Positions 46,135 through 56,783 of a stretch of DNA of 64,000 nucleotides are shown one piece after another. Location of the stretch: NCBI RefSeq assembly GCF_000526315.1, contig NZ_JAFV01000001.1, positions 2,542,001 through 2,606,000 of the forward strand, read 5' to 3'. The number at the start of each line of letters is the position of its first letter. Within the stretch, counting starts at the first letter, position 1. The DNA comes from Methylopila sp. 73B. GTDB taxonomy: Bacteria > Pseudomonadota > Alphaproteobacteria > Rhizobiales > Methylopilaceae. Position numbers and translations under genes: made by a program. The notes under the pieces were generated by a model. That model was not told where the DNA came from and did no database searches. It saw nothing but the letters and a program-made list of their open reading frames with translations.

Positions 46135-47076
46135 ATGGTCGAGCCCCTTCTCTATGCTTCGCTCGGAGCCTGCGTCGCGGGCCTCATCGGGCTGTTGCTG
46201 CTCCCCGCCATCTGGGCGCGCGCGGTCCGTCTGACGACACGCCGGCTCGTGGGCCGGCTTCCCGTTTCGCTCGACGAGATCGTCGCCGCGCAGGACCGCC
46301 TGCGGGCGGAACATGCGGTGGGCGTCCGCGCTGTCGAGCGCCGCGCCGAAGCCGCCGCCGAGGAGGCCGCCCGCGAGCGCATCGCCGCCGGCCGGGCCCG
46401 CTCGCACGAGATGGGCCTGAAACTCGAGATCGCGAAGCTGAAGGAGAGCGTGGCGGCGCTCGAAGCCCACGGCGCGGCGGTGCGCGGCGACCTCGACCGC
46501 ACCGGCGCGGAGGCCGCGGAGATCGCGAAGACGCTTGACGCCGAACGCGCGGCTTCGGTCACGGCGCGGCGCGAGGCCGACGAGGCGCGCAAGGCGCTGT
46601 CCGAGCTGGAGATGGCGCGCGACGCGATGCGCGTGGAGCTGGCGGCGACCGAGGCCGAGCTCGCCTCCACCCTGGCGCAGCAGGCGGCCTCCGAACGCGA
46701 GATCGCCCGGCTGCGGGGCGCCGTGCAGGCCGGCGAAGCGGCGGCCTCCGGCGTGGCGGCCACGATCGAGGTCGAGCGGTCGCGCGCCGGCGAGGCCGAG
46801 GCCGCGCGGCTCGCCGCCGAACGTCGGCTCGCCACGGAAATCGAAAGTTTCGTCGCGTTTCGCGCCGACGCCGCGCGCCCCGCCGCCGCGGGCGCTCCGG
46901 CGGACGCCGGCCTCGCCGCGCTCCGCGCGCGTCTGGACGAGCTGGCCGACGAGATCGTCCGCGCGAGCGGCGCTCCTCGCCCGCCGGAGCCCCCGCGCTC
47001 CCGGACGCCGCTGCAGCAAGCGGCCGAGCGCGTCCGCCTCGGCTCGCTCGTCGGCGGCGAGATCGGCGCGCAGTAG
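46135..47076 (+). CDS. Membrane-anchored coiled-coil protein of unknown function
   Basis: The 313-residue product has one N-terminal membrane helix (LLYASLGACVAGLIGLLLLPAIW), a conserved-looking juxtamembrane segment (VRLTTRRLVGRLPVSLDEIVAAQDRLRAEH), then a coiled coil from about residue 55 to 235 rich in Ala/Glu/Arg, and a proline-rich tail. The layout suggests an inner-membrane protein with a long cytoplasmic rod. I do not recognise the family. It is not obviously in an operon. Confidence 0.72.
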   Translation: MVEPLLYASLGACVAGLIGLLLLPAIWARAVRLTTRRLVGRLPVSLDEIVAAQDRLRAEHAVGVRAVERRAEAAAEEAARERIAAGRARSHEMGLKLEIAKLKESVAALEAHGAAVRGDLDRTGAEAAEIAKTLDAERAASVTARREADEARKALSELEMARDAMRVELAATEAELASTLAQQAASEREIARLRGAVQAGEAAASGVAATIEVERSRAGEAEAARLAAERRLATEIESFVAFRADAARPAAAGAPADAGLAALRARLDELADEIVRASGAPRPPEPPRSRTPLQQAAERVRLGSLVGGEIGAQ

Positions 47077-47125
47077 GACGGCTCGTTTCGGCCGCTGCGC
47101 GCCGTGGCTGGCGTTTCATCCTGAA

Positions 47126-47287
47126 GCCCACCCCACCCGGCCGGCCTCCGGCCGTCCACCCTCCCCTGTCCCAGGGGAGGGATCCCCGCGGCTGGATCTG
47201 CAACGGTTCAGGATGGAACGCGGGGATCCCTCCTCGCGCCGAAGGCGTGGGGAGGGTGGCCCCGCGACAGCGGGGTCGGGTGGGGCC
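47126..47287. repeat. Intergenic inverted repeat family A, copy 3
   Basis: The left arm has cacccggccggcctccggcc and gtccaccctcccctgtcccaggggagggatcc. The right arm has ggatccctcctcgcgccgaa and gcgtggggagggtggc. The modules match copies at 17183, 21350 and 47696. Confidence 0.8.
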
Positions 47288-47307
47288 TTGGGACGTCGAA
47301 CGCGACC

Positions 47308-47646
47308 TTACCCACGCCGCTCGTCGAGCGCCCGCACGATCGTCTCCAGCACGCCGTCGATGTTCTCGTCCACGTCGACGTTCCAAAACCTGAGCGTCCG
47401 AAATCCCAGCGCAGACAAGGCCGCATCCCGTTGATCGTCGCGTTCCGCTTCGAACGCGTGCTGGCCGCCGTCGATCTCGACGATCAGCTTCTGCCGCAGG
47501 AAGGCGAAATCGGCGACGACCCCGCCCAGCGGGGGCTAACGGCGGGGGTGGAGGCCGAGAGCGCGCAGCTCCCTGAGCCGCACCCAGAGCCTGACCTCCT
47601 GGGGCGTCATCCGTTTGCGCAGGGCGCGGGCGCGCTCGACCGACAT
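47308..47646 (-). pseudogene. DUF559 (Vsr/restriction-fold) protein with an internal amber stop
   Basis: The ATG at 47646 opens MSVERARALRKRMTPQEVRLWVRLREL. At codon 37 (47536-47538) a TAG replaces the residue expected in the family's HPRRQ-type motif; the frame then continues without interruption with PPLGGVVADFAFLRQKLIVEIDGGQHAF, ERDDQRDAALSALGFRTLRFWNVDV and ENIDGVLETIVRALDE to a TAA at 47308. DUF559 proteins have an endonuclease-like fold and are about 115 residues, matching the combined length. CAG to TAG is the simplest explanation, so the gene is probably inactivated; an assembly error is possible. Confidence 0.8.
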
Positions 47647-47695
47647 CACGGGAGAGTAGCAGGCGCGAAAAGGCGGCGGACAGCTTTCTTCGGAA

Positions 47696-47757
47696 GCCCA
47701 CCCCACCCGGCCGGGCTTCGCCCGTCCACCCTCCCCTGTTCCAGGAGAGGGATTCCC
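47696..47757. repeat. Intergenic repeat family A, copy 4 (single arm)
   Basis: This copy has only the arm with cacccggccgggcttcgccc and gtccaccctcccctgttccaggagaggga. It lies between the DUF559 pseudogene and serA, about 410 bases from copy 3. Confidence 0.75.
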
Positions 47758-47778
47758 GAGCCCGTTTTGGGAGAACGC

Positions 47779-49365
47779 TCAGAACCGCAGCGCGCGGGCC
47801 TGCTTGACGTGCTCGAGGGCCTGGACCTGGGCCACGACGGCGTCGGAGATGTCGCCGTCGATCTGGACGATGGCGATGGCGTCGCCGCCCGCCGCCGCGC
47901 GGCCGAGGTTGAAGGTCGCGATGTTGACGCCCGCGGCGCCCAGCGTCGCGCCGAGCGCGCCGACGTAGCCCGGCTTGTCCTCGTTGGTGACGTAGAGCAT
48001 CGACGGGCCGAACGACGCCTCGATCTCGATGCCCTTGATGTCGATGATGCGCGGCTTGCCGTCCGCGAACACCGTCCCGGCCACATGGCGGGTGACGTCG
48101 CCGGTGGTGACGGTCAGCCGGATCACGCTGTCGTAGGTCTCGGCGGCCTCGCGCAGAACCTCTTCGATCGCCACGCCGCGCTCGCGGGCGATGACAGGGG
48201 CCGAAACCATGTTGATGTCGGCGAGCTGCGGCTTCAGCAGGCCCGTGACCGCGGCGGAAGTGAGCGCGCGGGTGTTCATGCCCGCGACCAGGCCTTCGTA
48301 CTCGATGCGGATCGCGGTGACGCCGGCCTCGGTGAGCTGGCCCGCGAAGGAGCCGAGCTTCTCGGCGAGCGCCACGAAGGGCTTCAGCCGCGGCGCCTCC
48401 TCGGCCGTGATCGACGGAGAGTTGACGGCGTTCGAGACCGCGCCGCGCAGCAGGTAGTCCGACATCTGCTCGGCGACCTGGAGGGCGACGTTCTCCTGCG
48501 CCTCCGTGGTGGCCGCGCCGAGATGCGGCGTGCAGACGACCGCGGGGTGGCCGAACAGCGGGTTCTCGGTCGCGGGCTCGGTCGTGAACACGTCGAAGCC
48601 CGCGCCCGCCACATGGCCGGCGTCGAGCGCCTCGCGCAGCGCCGCCTCGTCGACGAGGCCGCCGCGGGCGCAGTTGACGATGCGCACGCCCTTCTTCATC
48701 CGGAACAGCGCCTGCCGGTCGATGACGTTGCGCGTCTTCTCGGTCAGCGGCGTGTGCAGGGTGATGAAGTCGGCGCGGGCGAACAGCTCGTCGAGCTCGA
48801 CCTTCTCGACGCCGAGGTCCTGGGCGCGCTCCGGCGACAGGAACGGGTCGAAGGCGATGACGCGCATCTTCAGGCCGATGGCGCGCTCGGCGACGATCGA
48901 GCCGATGTTGCCGCAGCCAATGATGCCGAGCGTCTTGGAGGTGATCTCCACGCCCATGAAGCGGTTCTTCTCCCACTTGCCGGCCTGGGTGGAGGCGTCG
49001 GCTGCGGGGATCTCGCGGGCGACCGCGAACATCATCGCGATGGCGTGCTCGGCGGTGGTGATCGAGTTGCCGAAGGGCGTGTTCATCACGATCACGCCCT
49101 TCGCGGTGGCCGCCGGCAGGTCGACGTTGTCGACGCCGATGCCGGCGCGGCCGATCACCTTCAGGCGGCTCGCGTTGGCGAGGATCTTCGGCGTGACCTT
49201 GGTGGCCGAGCGGATCGCGAGCCCGTCGTAGTCGCCGATGACGGCGGCGAGCCTGTCCTTGTCCTTGCCGAGGTCGGGCTGGAAATCGACCTCGACGCCG
49301 CGATCCTTGAAGATCTGGATCGCGGCGGGGGAGAGCTTGTCGGAGATGAGGACGCGGGGCGCCAT
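47779..49365 (-). CDS. serA: D-3-phosphoglycerate dehydrogenase
   Basis: The 528-residue enzyme opens serine biosynthesis. It has the catalytic/NAD domain with KTLGIIGCGNIGSIVAERAIGLKM, RADFITLHTPLTEKTRNVI, VNCARGGLVDEAAL and HLGAATTEAQENVA, followed by an intervening substrate-binding domain and a C-terminal ACT domain (PGYVGALGATLGAAGVNIATFNLGR) that can bind serine for feedback control. It is downstream of the sseB-like gene and serC on the same strand. Confidence 0.97.
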   Translation of the reverse strand: MAPRVLISDKLSPAAIQIFKDRGVEVDFQPDLGKDKDRLAAVIGDYDGLAIRSATKVTPKILANASRLKVIGRAGIGVDNVDLPAATAKGVIVMNTPFGNSITTAEHAIAMMFAVAREIPAADASTQAGKWEKNRFMGVEITSKTLGIIGCGNIGSIVAERAIGLKMRVIAFDPFLSPERAQDLGVEKVELDELFARADFITLHTPLTEKTRNVIDRQALFRMKKGVRIVNCARGGLVDEAALREALDAGHVAGAGFDVFTTEPATENPLFGHPAVVCTPHLGAATTEAQENVALQVAEQMSDYLLRGAVSNAVNSPSITAEEAPRLKPFVALAEKLGSFAGQLTEAGVTAIRIEYEGLVAGMNTRALTSAAVTGLLKPQLADINMVSAPVIARERGVAIEEVLREAAETYDSVIRLTVTTGDVTRHVAGTVFADGKPRIIDIKGIEIEASFGPSMLYVTNEDKPGYVGALGATLGAAGVNIATFNLGRAAAGGDAIAIVQIDGDISDAVVAQVQALEHVKQARALRF

Positions 49366-49413
49366 GGGAGGTTTTCTCTCGTGTTCACCGGCGCCTTGAT
49401 CTGGTCAGCCGGC

Positions 49414-50157
49414 TCAGGTTTTCCGATAGAACGGCTGGACGTCGCGCGTGAAGTAGTCGTCCAGGGGCGATCCGGGGATGGAGACGAAGTCGATCTCGTC
49501 GGTCGGCTTGGCGGCCTCGGACAGCACGTCCTCGACCTGGTCGAGGACTTCGTCGAGGTCGCCGTCGACTACGAGGCCGACGACGAGGCGCCGCACGCCG
49601 CGCGCGTCGGGCGTGATCGCCTGCGCCACATGGGCGGCGCGGACGGTCGGCATGGTGGCGAACAGCGCCGCGAGCGGCGTCGTCAGATGGGTCGGCGTCG
49701 GGGACGGCTTGCCGACGAGGGTCGGGAGGTCGTCCTCTTCGTCCTCGTCGCCGAGCTCGCGCTCGAAGCCGTCGGCCGCCCGCACGAAATCGCCGTCGAG
49801 CATGGAGGCGACGTCCTCGGCCATGAACTCGTGGCCGGCCTCCGAACCCGGATTGAGGACGAAGTTGGCGTCCTCGATCTGCGAGACGATCTGCTTGAAG
49901 CTCTGCCGGACGATCATCAGCTGCTCGTCCGGGAACATCGCCTTCACCCGCGTGTCCGACGTGAACACCGGCACGAAGCTGATGTCCTCGTGGGTCACCT
50001 CGGGCACGGCGTAGCCGGCGCCCTTGCCCTCGTTCGGATCGATCAGCGCGAACGACAGCTCCGCGTCGAGGAACGACTTCAGGAAGGCGACGCGCTGCTC
50101 GGGCTCCTCGAGCGCGCGGAGGAGCGACTTTTCGAGGGCGTTTTCGGGCGTGAACAT
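49414..50157 (-). CDS. SseB-family protein
   Basis: The 247-residue protein has an N-terminal SseB-like domain (ENALEKSLLRALEEPEQRVAFLKSFLDAELSFALI, ISFVPVFTSDTRVKAMFP, FVLNPGSEAGHEFMAEDVA), an acidic linker (GDEDEEDDLPTL) and a C-terminal domain with ALFATMPTVRAAHVAQAI, VVGLVVDGDLDEVLDQVEDVL and FVSIPGSPLDDYF. E. coli SseB is named for enhanced serine sensitivity. Here it lies between serC and serA, with 48 bases to serA. The mechanism is not known. Confidence 0.85.
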   Translation of the reverse strand: MFTPENALEKSLLRALEEPEQRVAFLKSFLDAELSFALIDPNEGKGAGYAVPEVTHEDISFVPVFTSDTRVKAMFPDEQLMIVRQSFKQIVSQIEDANFVLNPGSEAGHEFMAEDVASMLDGDFVRAADGFERELGDEDEEDDLPTLVGKPSPTPTHLTTPLAALFATMPTVRAAHVAQAITPDARGVRRLVVGLVVDGDLDEVLDQVEDVLSEAAKPTDEIDFVSIPGSPLDDYFTRDVQPFYRKT

Positions 50158-50376
50158 GGGCTGGGCTCCGGGTCTTCTGGCGGCGGGCGGTCAGAGAAAG
50201 CGACGTCGTCCCCGCCTTAACGGGCGTCCTTGACTGGAATGCGAAGGTAGGACTGATCGGCCCGAAGTCATGATCAGCCCGGAGTCATGGTCCGCGCGAA
50301 GTCATGGACGCCCGGCTCGAAGGCCGGCGGCCCGTCGCGGCGCGTGGCCGCGACGACGCCTGTCAGGTCCCGAAGC

Positions 50377-51549
50377 TCAGGCCGCCTTGGCGAGCGCCGG
50401 GGACAGCTGCGCGTAGGCCCAGTCGAGCCAGGGCAGCAGGGCCTCGACGTCGGACGGCTCGACCGTCGCGCCGCACCAGATGCGCAGGCCGGGAGGCGCG
50501 TCGCGGTAGGCGCCGAAGTCGAAGGCCACGCCCTGCTTCTCCAGCAGCGCGACGAAATCCTTCGCGAAGACGGCCTGCTTCTCGAGCGGCGCCGCGGCGA
50601 GCGCGGGATCGGCGAACACCAGGCAGACGCCGGTGTTGGTGCGGGTCGCGTCGTCCGCGGCCAGGACCTTGAGCCAGGGCGTCCGGTCGACGAAGTCGTA
50701 GACGGCCTTGGCGCTGGCGTTGGAGCGGGCGATCAGGCCCTTGAGGCCGCCGACCGACTTCGCCCAGGTCAGCGCGTCGATGTAGTCCTCGACGCATAGC
50801 AGCGACGGCGTGTTGATGGTCTCGCCCTCGAACAGGCCCTCGTCGAGCTTGCCGTTCTTGGTCATGCGGAACAGCTTCGGCAGCGGCCAGGCCGGCGTGA
50901 AGCTCTCCAGGCGCTCGACCGCGCGCGGCCCGAGGATGAGGATGCCGTGGGCCGCCTCGCCGCCCATGACCTTCTGCCAGGAGAAGGTCACGACATCGAG
51001 CTTGTCGTAGTCGAGCTCCATCGCGAAGGCGGCCGAAGTCGCGTCGCAGATGGTGAGGCCGGCGCGGTCGGCCGGGATCCAGTCGTGGTTTGGCACGCGG
51101 ACGCCGGCGGTGGTGCCGTTGAAGGTGAAGACGACGTCGTTGTCGAAGTCGACGGCGGCGAGGTCCGGCAGCTTGCCGAACTCGGCGACGACCGCCTTGG
51201 TGTTCGGCAGACGGAGCTGCTTCACCGCGTCGGTGACCCAGATCGCGCCGAAGCTCTCCCAGGCGAGCACCTCGACGCCGCGGGCGCCGAGCATCGACCA
51301 CATGGCCATCTCGACGGCGCCCGTGTCGGAGCCCGGAACGATCGCGATGCGGTGGGTCGCGGGAACCTCGAGGACCTCGCGGGTGAGGTCGATCGCTTCC
51401 TTGAGCTTGGCCTTGCCGGCCTTGGAGCGGTGCGAGCGCCCGAGCGCCGCCCCCTTGAGGGCGTCGAGCGACCAGCCGGGGCGCTTGGTGCAGGGTCCGG
51501 ACGAGAAATTGGGATTCGCGGGGCGAACCGCGGGAACGGCAGTCGTCAT
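50377..51549 (-). CDS. serC: Phosphoserine aminotransferase
   Basis: The 390-residue PLP enzyme makes phosphoserine from 3-phosphohydroxypyruvate. It has [72 protein letters not shown] with the PLP lysine, and [28 protein letters not shown]. The start at 51549 has an aaggatgg ribosome site; a longer frame upstream is less likely. It opens the serC-sseB-serA cluster. Confidence 0.95.
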   Translation of the reverse strand: MTTAVPAVRPANPNFSSGPCTKRPGWSLDALKGAALGRSHRSKAGKAKLKEAIDLTREVLEVPATHRIAIVPGSDTGAVEMAMWSMLGARGVEVLAWESFGAIWVTDAVKQLRLPNTKAVVAEFGKLPDLAAVDFDNDVVFTFNGTTAGVRVPNHDWIPADRAGLTICDATSAAFAMELDYDKLDVVTFSWQKVMGGEAAHGILILGPRAVERLESFTPAWPLPKLFRMTKNGKLDEGLFEGETINTPSLLCVEDYIDALTWAKSVGGLKGLIARSNASAKAVYDFVDRTPWLKVLAADDATRTNTGVCLVFADPALAAAPLEKQAVFAKDFVALLEKQGVAFDFGAYRDAPPGLRIWCGATVEPSDVEALLPWLDWAYAQLSPALAKAA

Positions 51550-51671
51550 GGTCCATCCTTCCAGATGGTCAGCCCCTCGTTGGGGAGGGGTGGCCCGGCG
51601 CGGGAGATACGTCCCGGGGACCGACGTCGTCAAGCGAATTGAGCGGAATAAGGAGCCGTCCGGACGAACGA

Positions 51672-51702
51672 AAGCGGCGGGGCCCCAGGGATCCCGCCGC
51701 TT
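51672..51702 (-). terminator. Hairpin terminator after the outer-membrane protein gene
   Basis: A perfect ten-base stem (aagcggcggg with cccgccgctt) surrounds an 11-base loop, 34 bases after the stop of the outer-membrane barrel gene. On the minus strand it is followed by tcgtt, a weak T tract. It separates that gene from serC. Confidence 0.65.
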
Positions 51703-51735
51703 GAAGATTTGGCGCTGAAGGCCTGAGCCGAAAGC

Positions 51736-52512
51736 TCAGTCGAGCATGTAACGCACGCCGAGACGAACCTCGTTGGCCTGAAGGTTCTTGACCTTGACCT
51801 TGCCGCTGTCGCCGGCCGCCGTGTAGCTCTTCGACTTCACGTCGCCGAGGTTGACGTAGCGGTAGTTGGCGTCGATCACGATGTTGTCGGAGACCTGGTA
51901 GCCGACGCCCGCCATGAGCGCCCAGGCCAGGTTCCAGTCCGAGCCCGAGCCAGGGCCGTCGGCATAGCCCGTCTCGCCGGGGTTCTTCGAGCGGAAGCCG
52001 CTCATGTGGATGCGCGACGCGCCGATGCCGGCGCCGACGTAGGGCGTGAAGCCTTCCCAGGTGCCGAGGTCGAAATAGGCGTTGGCGAGGAAGGTCAGAG
52101 CCGAGATCTTGCTCTTCTCGATCGACGAGGACGACGACCCGCCGCAGCTCGGGCAGCCAAGGCGGCCCTTGAAGTCGGCCTTGGTCTCGTAGTCCACGGT
52201 GACGTCGGTGCGGACCCAGTTGTTCCACTTGTAACCGGCGCCGCCGCCGATGATGAAGGCGTCGTCGAGATCCTCGTCCTTGTACTTGGAGAGGCCCTGG
52301 TCCTTGAAGAACGCGTTGTCGTAGGACGCAGAAGGCTTGCGATAGAACTTGTAGCCGACGTCGCCGCGGAGATACCAGCTGGAGCCGAACTCGACCGGCT
52401 CCGGAACCGGCTCCAGCAGCGGCGGTTCGGGGAGATCGGCCGCGAGACCCGCAACCGGGGCGAACGCGACTGCGAGCGCGCCCGCGAGCGCGTAGGTCAT
52501 CAATTTGGCCAT
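51736..52512 (-). CDS. Outer-membrane beta-barrel protein
   Basis: The 258-residue protein has a signal peptide (ALAGALAVAFAPVAGLAADL), a proline-rich linker and an eight-stranded-barrel pattern of alternating strands, for example SSWYLRGDVGYKFYRK, DAFIIGGGAGYKWNNWVRTDVTVDY, ALTFLANAYFDLGTWEGFTPYVGAGIG and the C-terminal EVRLGVRYMLD. It resembles Omp25/Omp31-type surface proteins of Hyphomicrobiales. A CPSCGG plus serine loop is an unusual insertion, likely surface exposed. A strong hairpin lies after its stop. Confidence 0.86.
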   Translation of the reverse strand: MAKLMTYALAGALAVAFAPVAGLAADLPEPPLLEPVPEPVEFGSSWYLRGDVGYKFYRKPSASYDNAFFKDQGLSKYKDEDLDDAFIIGGGAGYKWNNWVRTDVTVDYETKADFKGRLGCPSCGGSSSSSIEKSKISALTFLANAYFDLGTWEGFTPYVGAGIGASRIHMSGFRSKNPGETGYADGPGSGSDWNLAWALMAGVGYQVSDNIVIDANYRYVNLGDVKSKSYTAAGDSGKVKVKNLQANEVRLGVRYMLD

Positions 52513-52791
52513 ACCGCCAGTTCCTCAGAAGTGCAGCGCATCGCCGCTTGCGAGAGGCGCGTTCATGTCACGACTGCAAATCTGGCGTGTATTCGTTAAA
52601 AACCATTTAACCTTAACTTTTAACCCTTGCGTCCTGACCTGCCAAAGACGTCACTGACGTGTTTCGGCAACACCCCGCTCGCGGGGATTGCAGCGGGCGC
52701 AAGCTGCTGCTGGGCCTCGCAATTTCCGCGAGACGCGCAGGCGCGCCGACGCGGCCGGCGGGCCTTCATCAGGAAGATTACGGAGAAGCGC

Positions 52792-54138
<1,347 letters not shown>

Positions 54139-54328
54139 CGGGCGCTCCTCGAATCGCGCGCGGCCGATCGCCGGCTCACTGCGTCTCCGTCAGTCTTAGC
54201 GCAGCATCATGCCGCAGCGACGTTCAAAAAAGGTGAGCGATCATTGCGGGCGCCTACGCCCTGCAGCCGCACGACGCTCGACACGCGAAGGTTTGAATGG
54301 CGCAGACGCGCGCGCCGGCGGCATACTC

Positions 54329-54529
54329 ATGAGCGATCCCCGCTTGAGGATGAGCGAGATGGAGCTTGATCCGGACGACCTTCGCGACCCCGTAGGACGA
54401 GCCTTCGAGCAGTTCGCTTCGCTCATCGCGATCTTCCTCATCGCCGTGGGCATCGACCTCGCCGTGCAGGTCGCCGCCCATGCGGTGGAATGGGCGACCT
54501 ACGAAAACCGGGACGGCCTGGCCCGCTGA
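54329..54529 (+). CDS. Small membrane protein, 66 residues
   Basis: The frame has an acidic N-terminus (MSEMELDPDDLRDPVGRAFEQF) and one membrane helix (ASLIAIFLIAVGIDLAVQVAAHAVEW). The ATG at 54329 begins MSDPRLRM; the ribosome site is weak. It is convergent with another small membrane-protein gene at 54549. The family is not recognised. Amphipathic and hydrophobic order suggests it is real, but no partner is known. Confidence 0.5.
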   Translation: MSDPRLRMSEMELDPDDLRDPVGRAFEQFASLIAIFLIAVGIDLAVQVAAHAVEWATYENRDGLAR

Positions 54530-54548
54530 CGCCGAGCGACGCGAGCGC

Positions 54549-54725
54549 TCAGCTCAGCAGGAACCAGAGCGCCAGCACCGGCGCGGCGAGGGTGACCGCG
54601 ATGCCGCTCAAAAGCGCAGCGAAAGCCGCGACCGACCGGATTTCGCCAAGCACCGTGCGTTCGCGCCGTTCGGCCGCCGCGTCGTCGTAAGCGACGCGGG
54701 CGTAGAGTTCCACGATGTTGTCCAT
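54549..54725 (-). CDS. Small membrane protein, 58 residues
   Basis: The frame reads MDNIVELYARVAYDDAAAERRER, then a helix pair SVAAFAALLSGIAVTLAAPVLALWFLLS. It starts with ATG 54725; an in-frame codon at 54758 adds 11 residues. It lies downstream of hrcA on the same strand with 92 bases between. The family is not recognised. Confidence 0.5.
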   Translation of the reverse strand: MDNIVELYARVAYDDAAAERRERTVLGEIRSVAAFAALLSGIAVTLAAPVLALWFLLS

Positions 54726-54817
54726 GCGCCTGCCATTCCCCTGAGCAGGCGCGATCATGCGCCAGAGCGCCGCCCGGCGATACCTCTAGGTGAAGACTTC
54801 GTTAAAATCGGGCCATC

Positions 54818-55909
54818 TCAGCTCTGCCGGAGCAGGCTGCCGACCACCTTCGCCGTGTAGTCCACCATCGGCACGATCCGGGCGTAGTTCAGCCGCGTCG
54901 GGCCGATGACGCCGAGCACGCCGACGATCTTCTGGTCGCCGTCGCGGAACGGCGCCGCGATCATCGAGGAGCCCGAGAGCGAGAACAGCTTGTTCTCCGA
55001 GCCGATGAAGATCCGCACCCCGTCCGCGGTCTCCGCCCGTCCCAGCAGGTCGATGACGTCCTTCTTGGATTCGAGGTCGTCGAGCAGGAGGCGGACGCGG
55101 TCGAGGTCCTCCAACGCCTTGAGGTCTTCCAGCAGGTTGGCCTGACCGCGCACGATAAGCTGGCGCGGCTCCCCGGCGGAGACGCCCGCCCAGTCCGCGA
55201 GCCCGGCGGCGACCACGTCCGCGGTGATGGCGTCGAGTTCGCCCTTGGCGGCGCCGACCGCCTCCTCGACCGCCGCCCGCGCCTCTCCCAGCGTGCGCCC
55301 GCGCATCCTTGCATTGAGGAAGTTGGACGCCTCCACCAGCGCCGAGGGCGGCAGGCCCTTGGGCAGTTGCACGATGCGGTTCTCGACCCCGCCGTCCTCG
55401 CCGACGAGGACCACGAGCGCGCGGGTCGGCTCCAGCGGCACGAACTCGATGTGCTTGATCGCCGGGTCTTGTTTGGTGGCCACGACGACGCCCGCGCCGC
55501 GCGACAGTCCCGACAGCAGGGCGGACGCGTCGGTCAGCACGTCCTCGACCGAGCGCGAGGCGCTGAGCGCCCGCACCTGCCGCTCGATGGCGCGGCGGTC
55601 CTCGGCGTTGAGGTCGCCGATCTCCAGCATCGCGTCGACGAAGAAGCGCAGGCCGAGTTCCGTCGGCAGGCGCCCTGCGCTGGTGTGCGGCGCATAGATC
55701 AGCCCGAGCGTCTCCAGGTCCGCCATGACGTTGCGGACGGAGGCCGGCGACAGCGAGACCGAGAGCAACCGGGAGATGTTGCGGGAGCCGAGCGGCTCTC
55801 CCGTCGACAGATAGCTGTCGACGATCCGGCGGAATATTTCGCGCGATCGGGCGTCGAGCTGCGCGAGCCCGGCGGCGGCTTCGGGGAGAATGGGACGATC
55901 GATCGACAT
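54818..55909 (-). CDS. hrcA: Heat-inducible transcription repressor HrcA
   Basis: The 363-residue repressor has an N-terminal winged helix ([64 protein letters not shown]) and the HrcA dimer domain ending in [28 protein letters not shown]. It represses groESL-type genes through CIRCE elements. No CIRCE inverted repeat (TTAGCACTC type) is visible in its own upstream region, and grpE, the usual partner, is not downstream. It is divergent from rph. Confidence 0.95.
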   Translation of the reverse strand: MSIDRPILPEAAAGLAQLDARSREIFRRIVDSYLSTGEPLGSRNISRLLSVSLSPASVRNVMADLETLGLIYAPHTSAGRLPTELGLRFFVDAMLEIGDLNAEDRRAIERQVRALSASRSVEDVLTDASALLSGLSRGAGVVVATKQDPAIKHIEFVPLEPTRALVVLVGEDGGVENRIVQLPKGLPPSALVEASNFLNARMRGRTLGEARAAVEEAVGAAKGELDAITADVVAAGLADWAGVSAGEPRQLIVRGQANLLEDLKALEDLDRVRLLLDDLESKKDVIDLLGRAETADGVRIFIGSENKLFSLSGSSMIAAPFRDGDQKIVGVLGVIGPTRLNYARIVPMVDYTAKVVGSLLRQS

Positions 55910-56039
55910 GGCCTTAGAACCTCGCGTCCCCAACATTCGCCTTCGCGAGCCGCCGATCAAGCGCGCCGGCTTGCGGGCGGCCGCGCGCAGGGGCAGAAAG
56001 ACGCCGATTTCTCAATCTTCCTGCGAAAGCGAAGCCTCC

Positions 56040-56759
56040 ATGTCCGTCCGTCCCTCCAAGCGCGCCCCCGACGCGCTGCGCGCCGTCTCGATCGAGCGGG
56101 GCGTCGCGCGCTACGCGGAAGGCTCCTGCCTGGTGAAGTTCGGCGAAACCCACGTGCTGTGCTGCGCCTCGCTCGAGGAGAAGGCGCCAGGCTGGCTGCG
56201 CGGCCAGGGCAAGGGCTGGGTGACGGCCGAATACGCCATGCTGCCGCGGGCGACCCACGAGCGCACCCGCCGCGAGGTGACGAGCGGCAAGCCCTCCGGC
56301 CGCACGCAGGAGATCCAGCGCCTGATCGGCCGCTCGCTTCGCGCCGTCGTCGACCTCAAGATGATCGGCGAGCGCCAGATCACCGTGGACTGCGACGTGT
56401 TGCAGGCGGACGGCGGCACCCGCACCGCCTCCATCACCGGCGCCTGGGTCGCGCTGCACGACTGCCTCGCCTGGATGAAGGCGCGCGACATGCTGAAGGG
56501 TCCGGCGCTGAAGGACCACGTCGCCGCCGTCTCCTGCGGGATCTACAAGGGCGCGCCGGTGCTCGACCTCGACTACGCCGAGGACAGCTCCGCCGAGACC
56601 GACGCCAACTTCGTGCTGACGGGCTCGGGCGGCATCGTCGAAATCCAGGGCACCGCCGAGGGGACGCCGTTTTCGGAAGACGAGCTGATGGAGCTGCTCC
56701 GCCTCGCCAAGGCCGGCTGCGCCACCCTCGTCGACCTGCAGAAGCTGGCGGTGGCGTGA
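56040..56759 (+). CDS. rph: Ribonuclease PH
   Basis: The 239-residue phosphorolytic exoribonuclease trims tRNA 3' ends. It has [70 protein letters not shown] and the C-terminal [20 protein letters not shown]. The ATG at 56040 fits the family N-terminus; a longer frame overlapping the hrcA start is rejected. It opens a rightward rph-rdgB-hemW series. Confidence 0.97.
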   Translation: MSVRPSKRAPDALRAVSIERGVARYAEGSCLVKFGETHVLCCASLEEKAPGWLRGQGKGWVTAEYAMLPRATHERTRREVTSGKPSGRTQEIQRLIGRSLRAVVDLKMIGERQITVDCDVLQADGGTRTASITGAWVALHDCLAWMKARDMLKGPALKDHVAAVSCGIYKGAPVLDLDYAEDSSAETDANFVLTGSGGIVEIQGTAEGTPFSEDELMELLRLAKAGCATLVDLQKLAVA

Positions 56760-56783
56760 GGCCTCAACTGTCCTTGACCCGCG

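Noticed and set aside
47431-50220. Very long plus-strand frame of 929 codons opposite serA and the sseB-like gene
   Set aside because: Its sequence is Arg/Glu/His-rich low-complexity of the kind produced by the strand opposite a GC-rich gene, and the minus-strand genes have clear family motifs.
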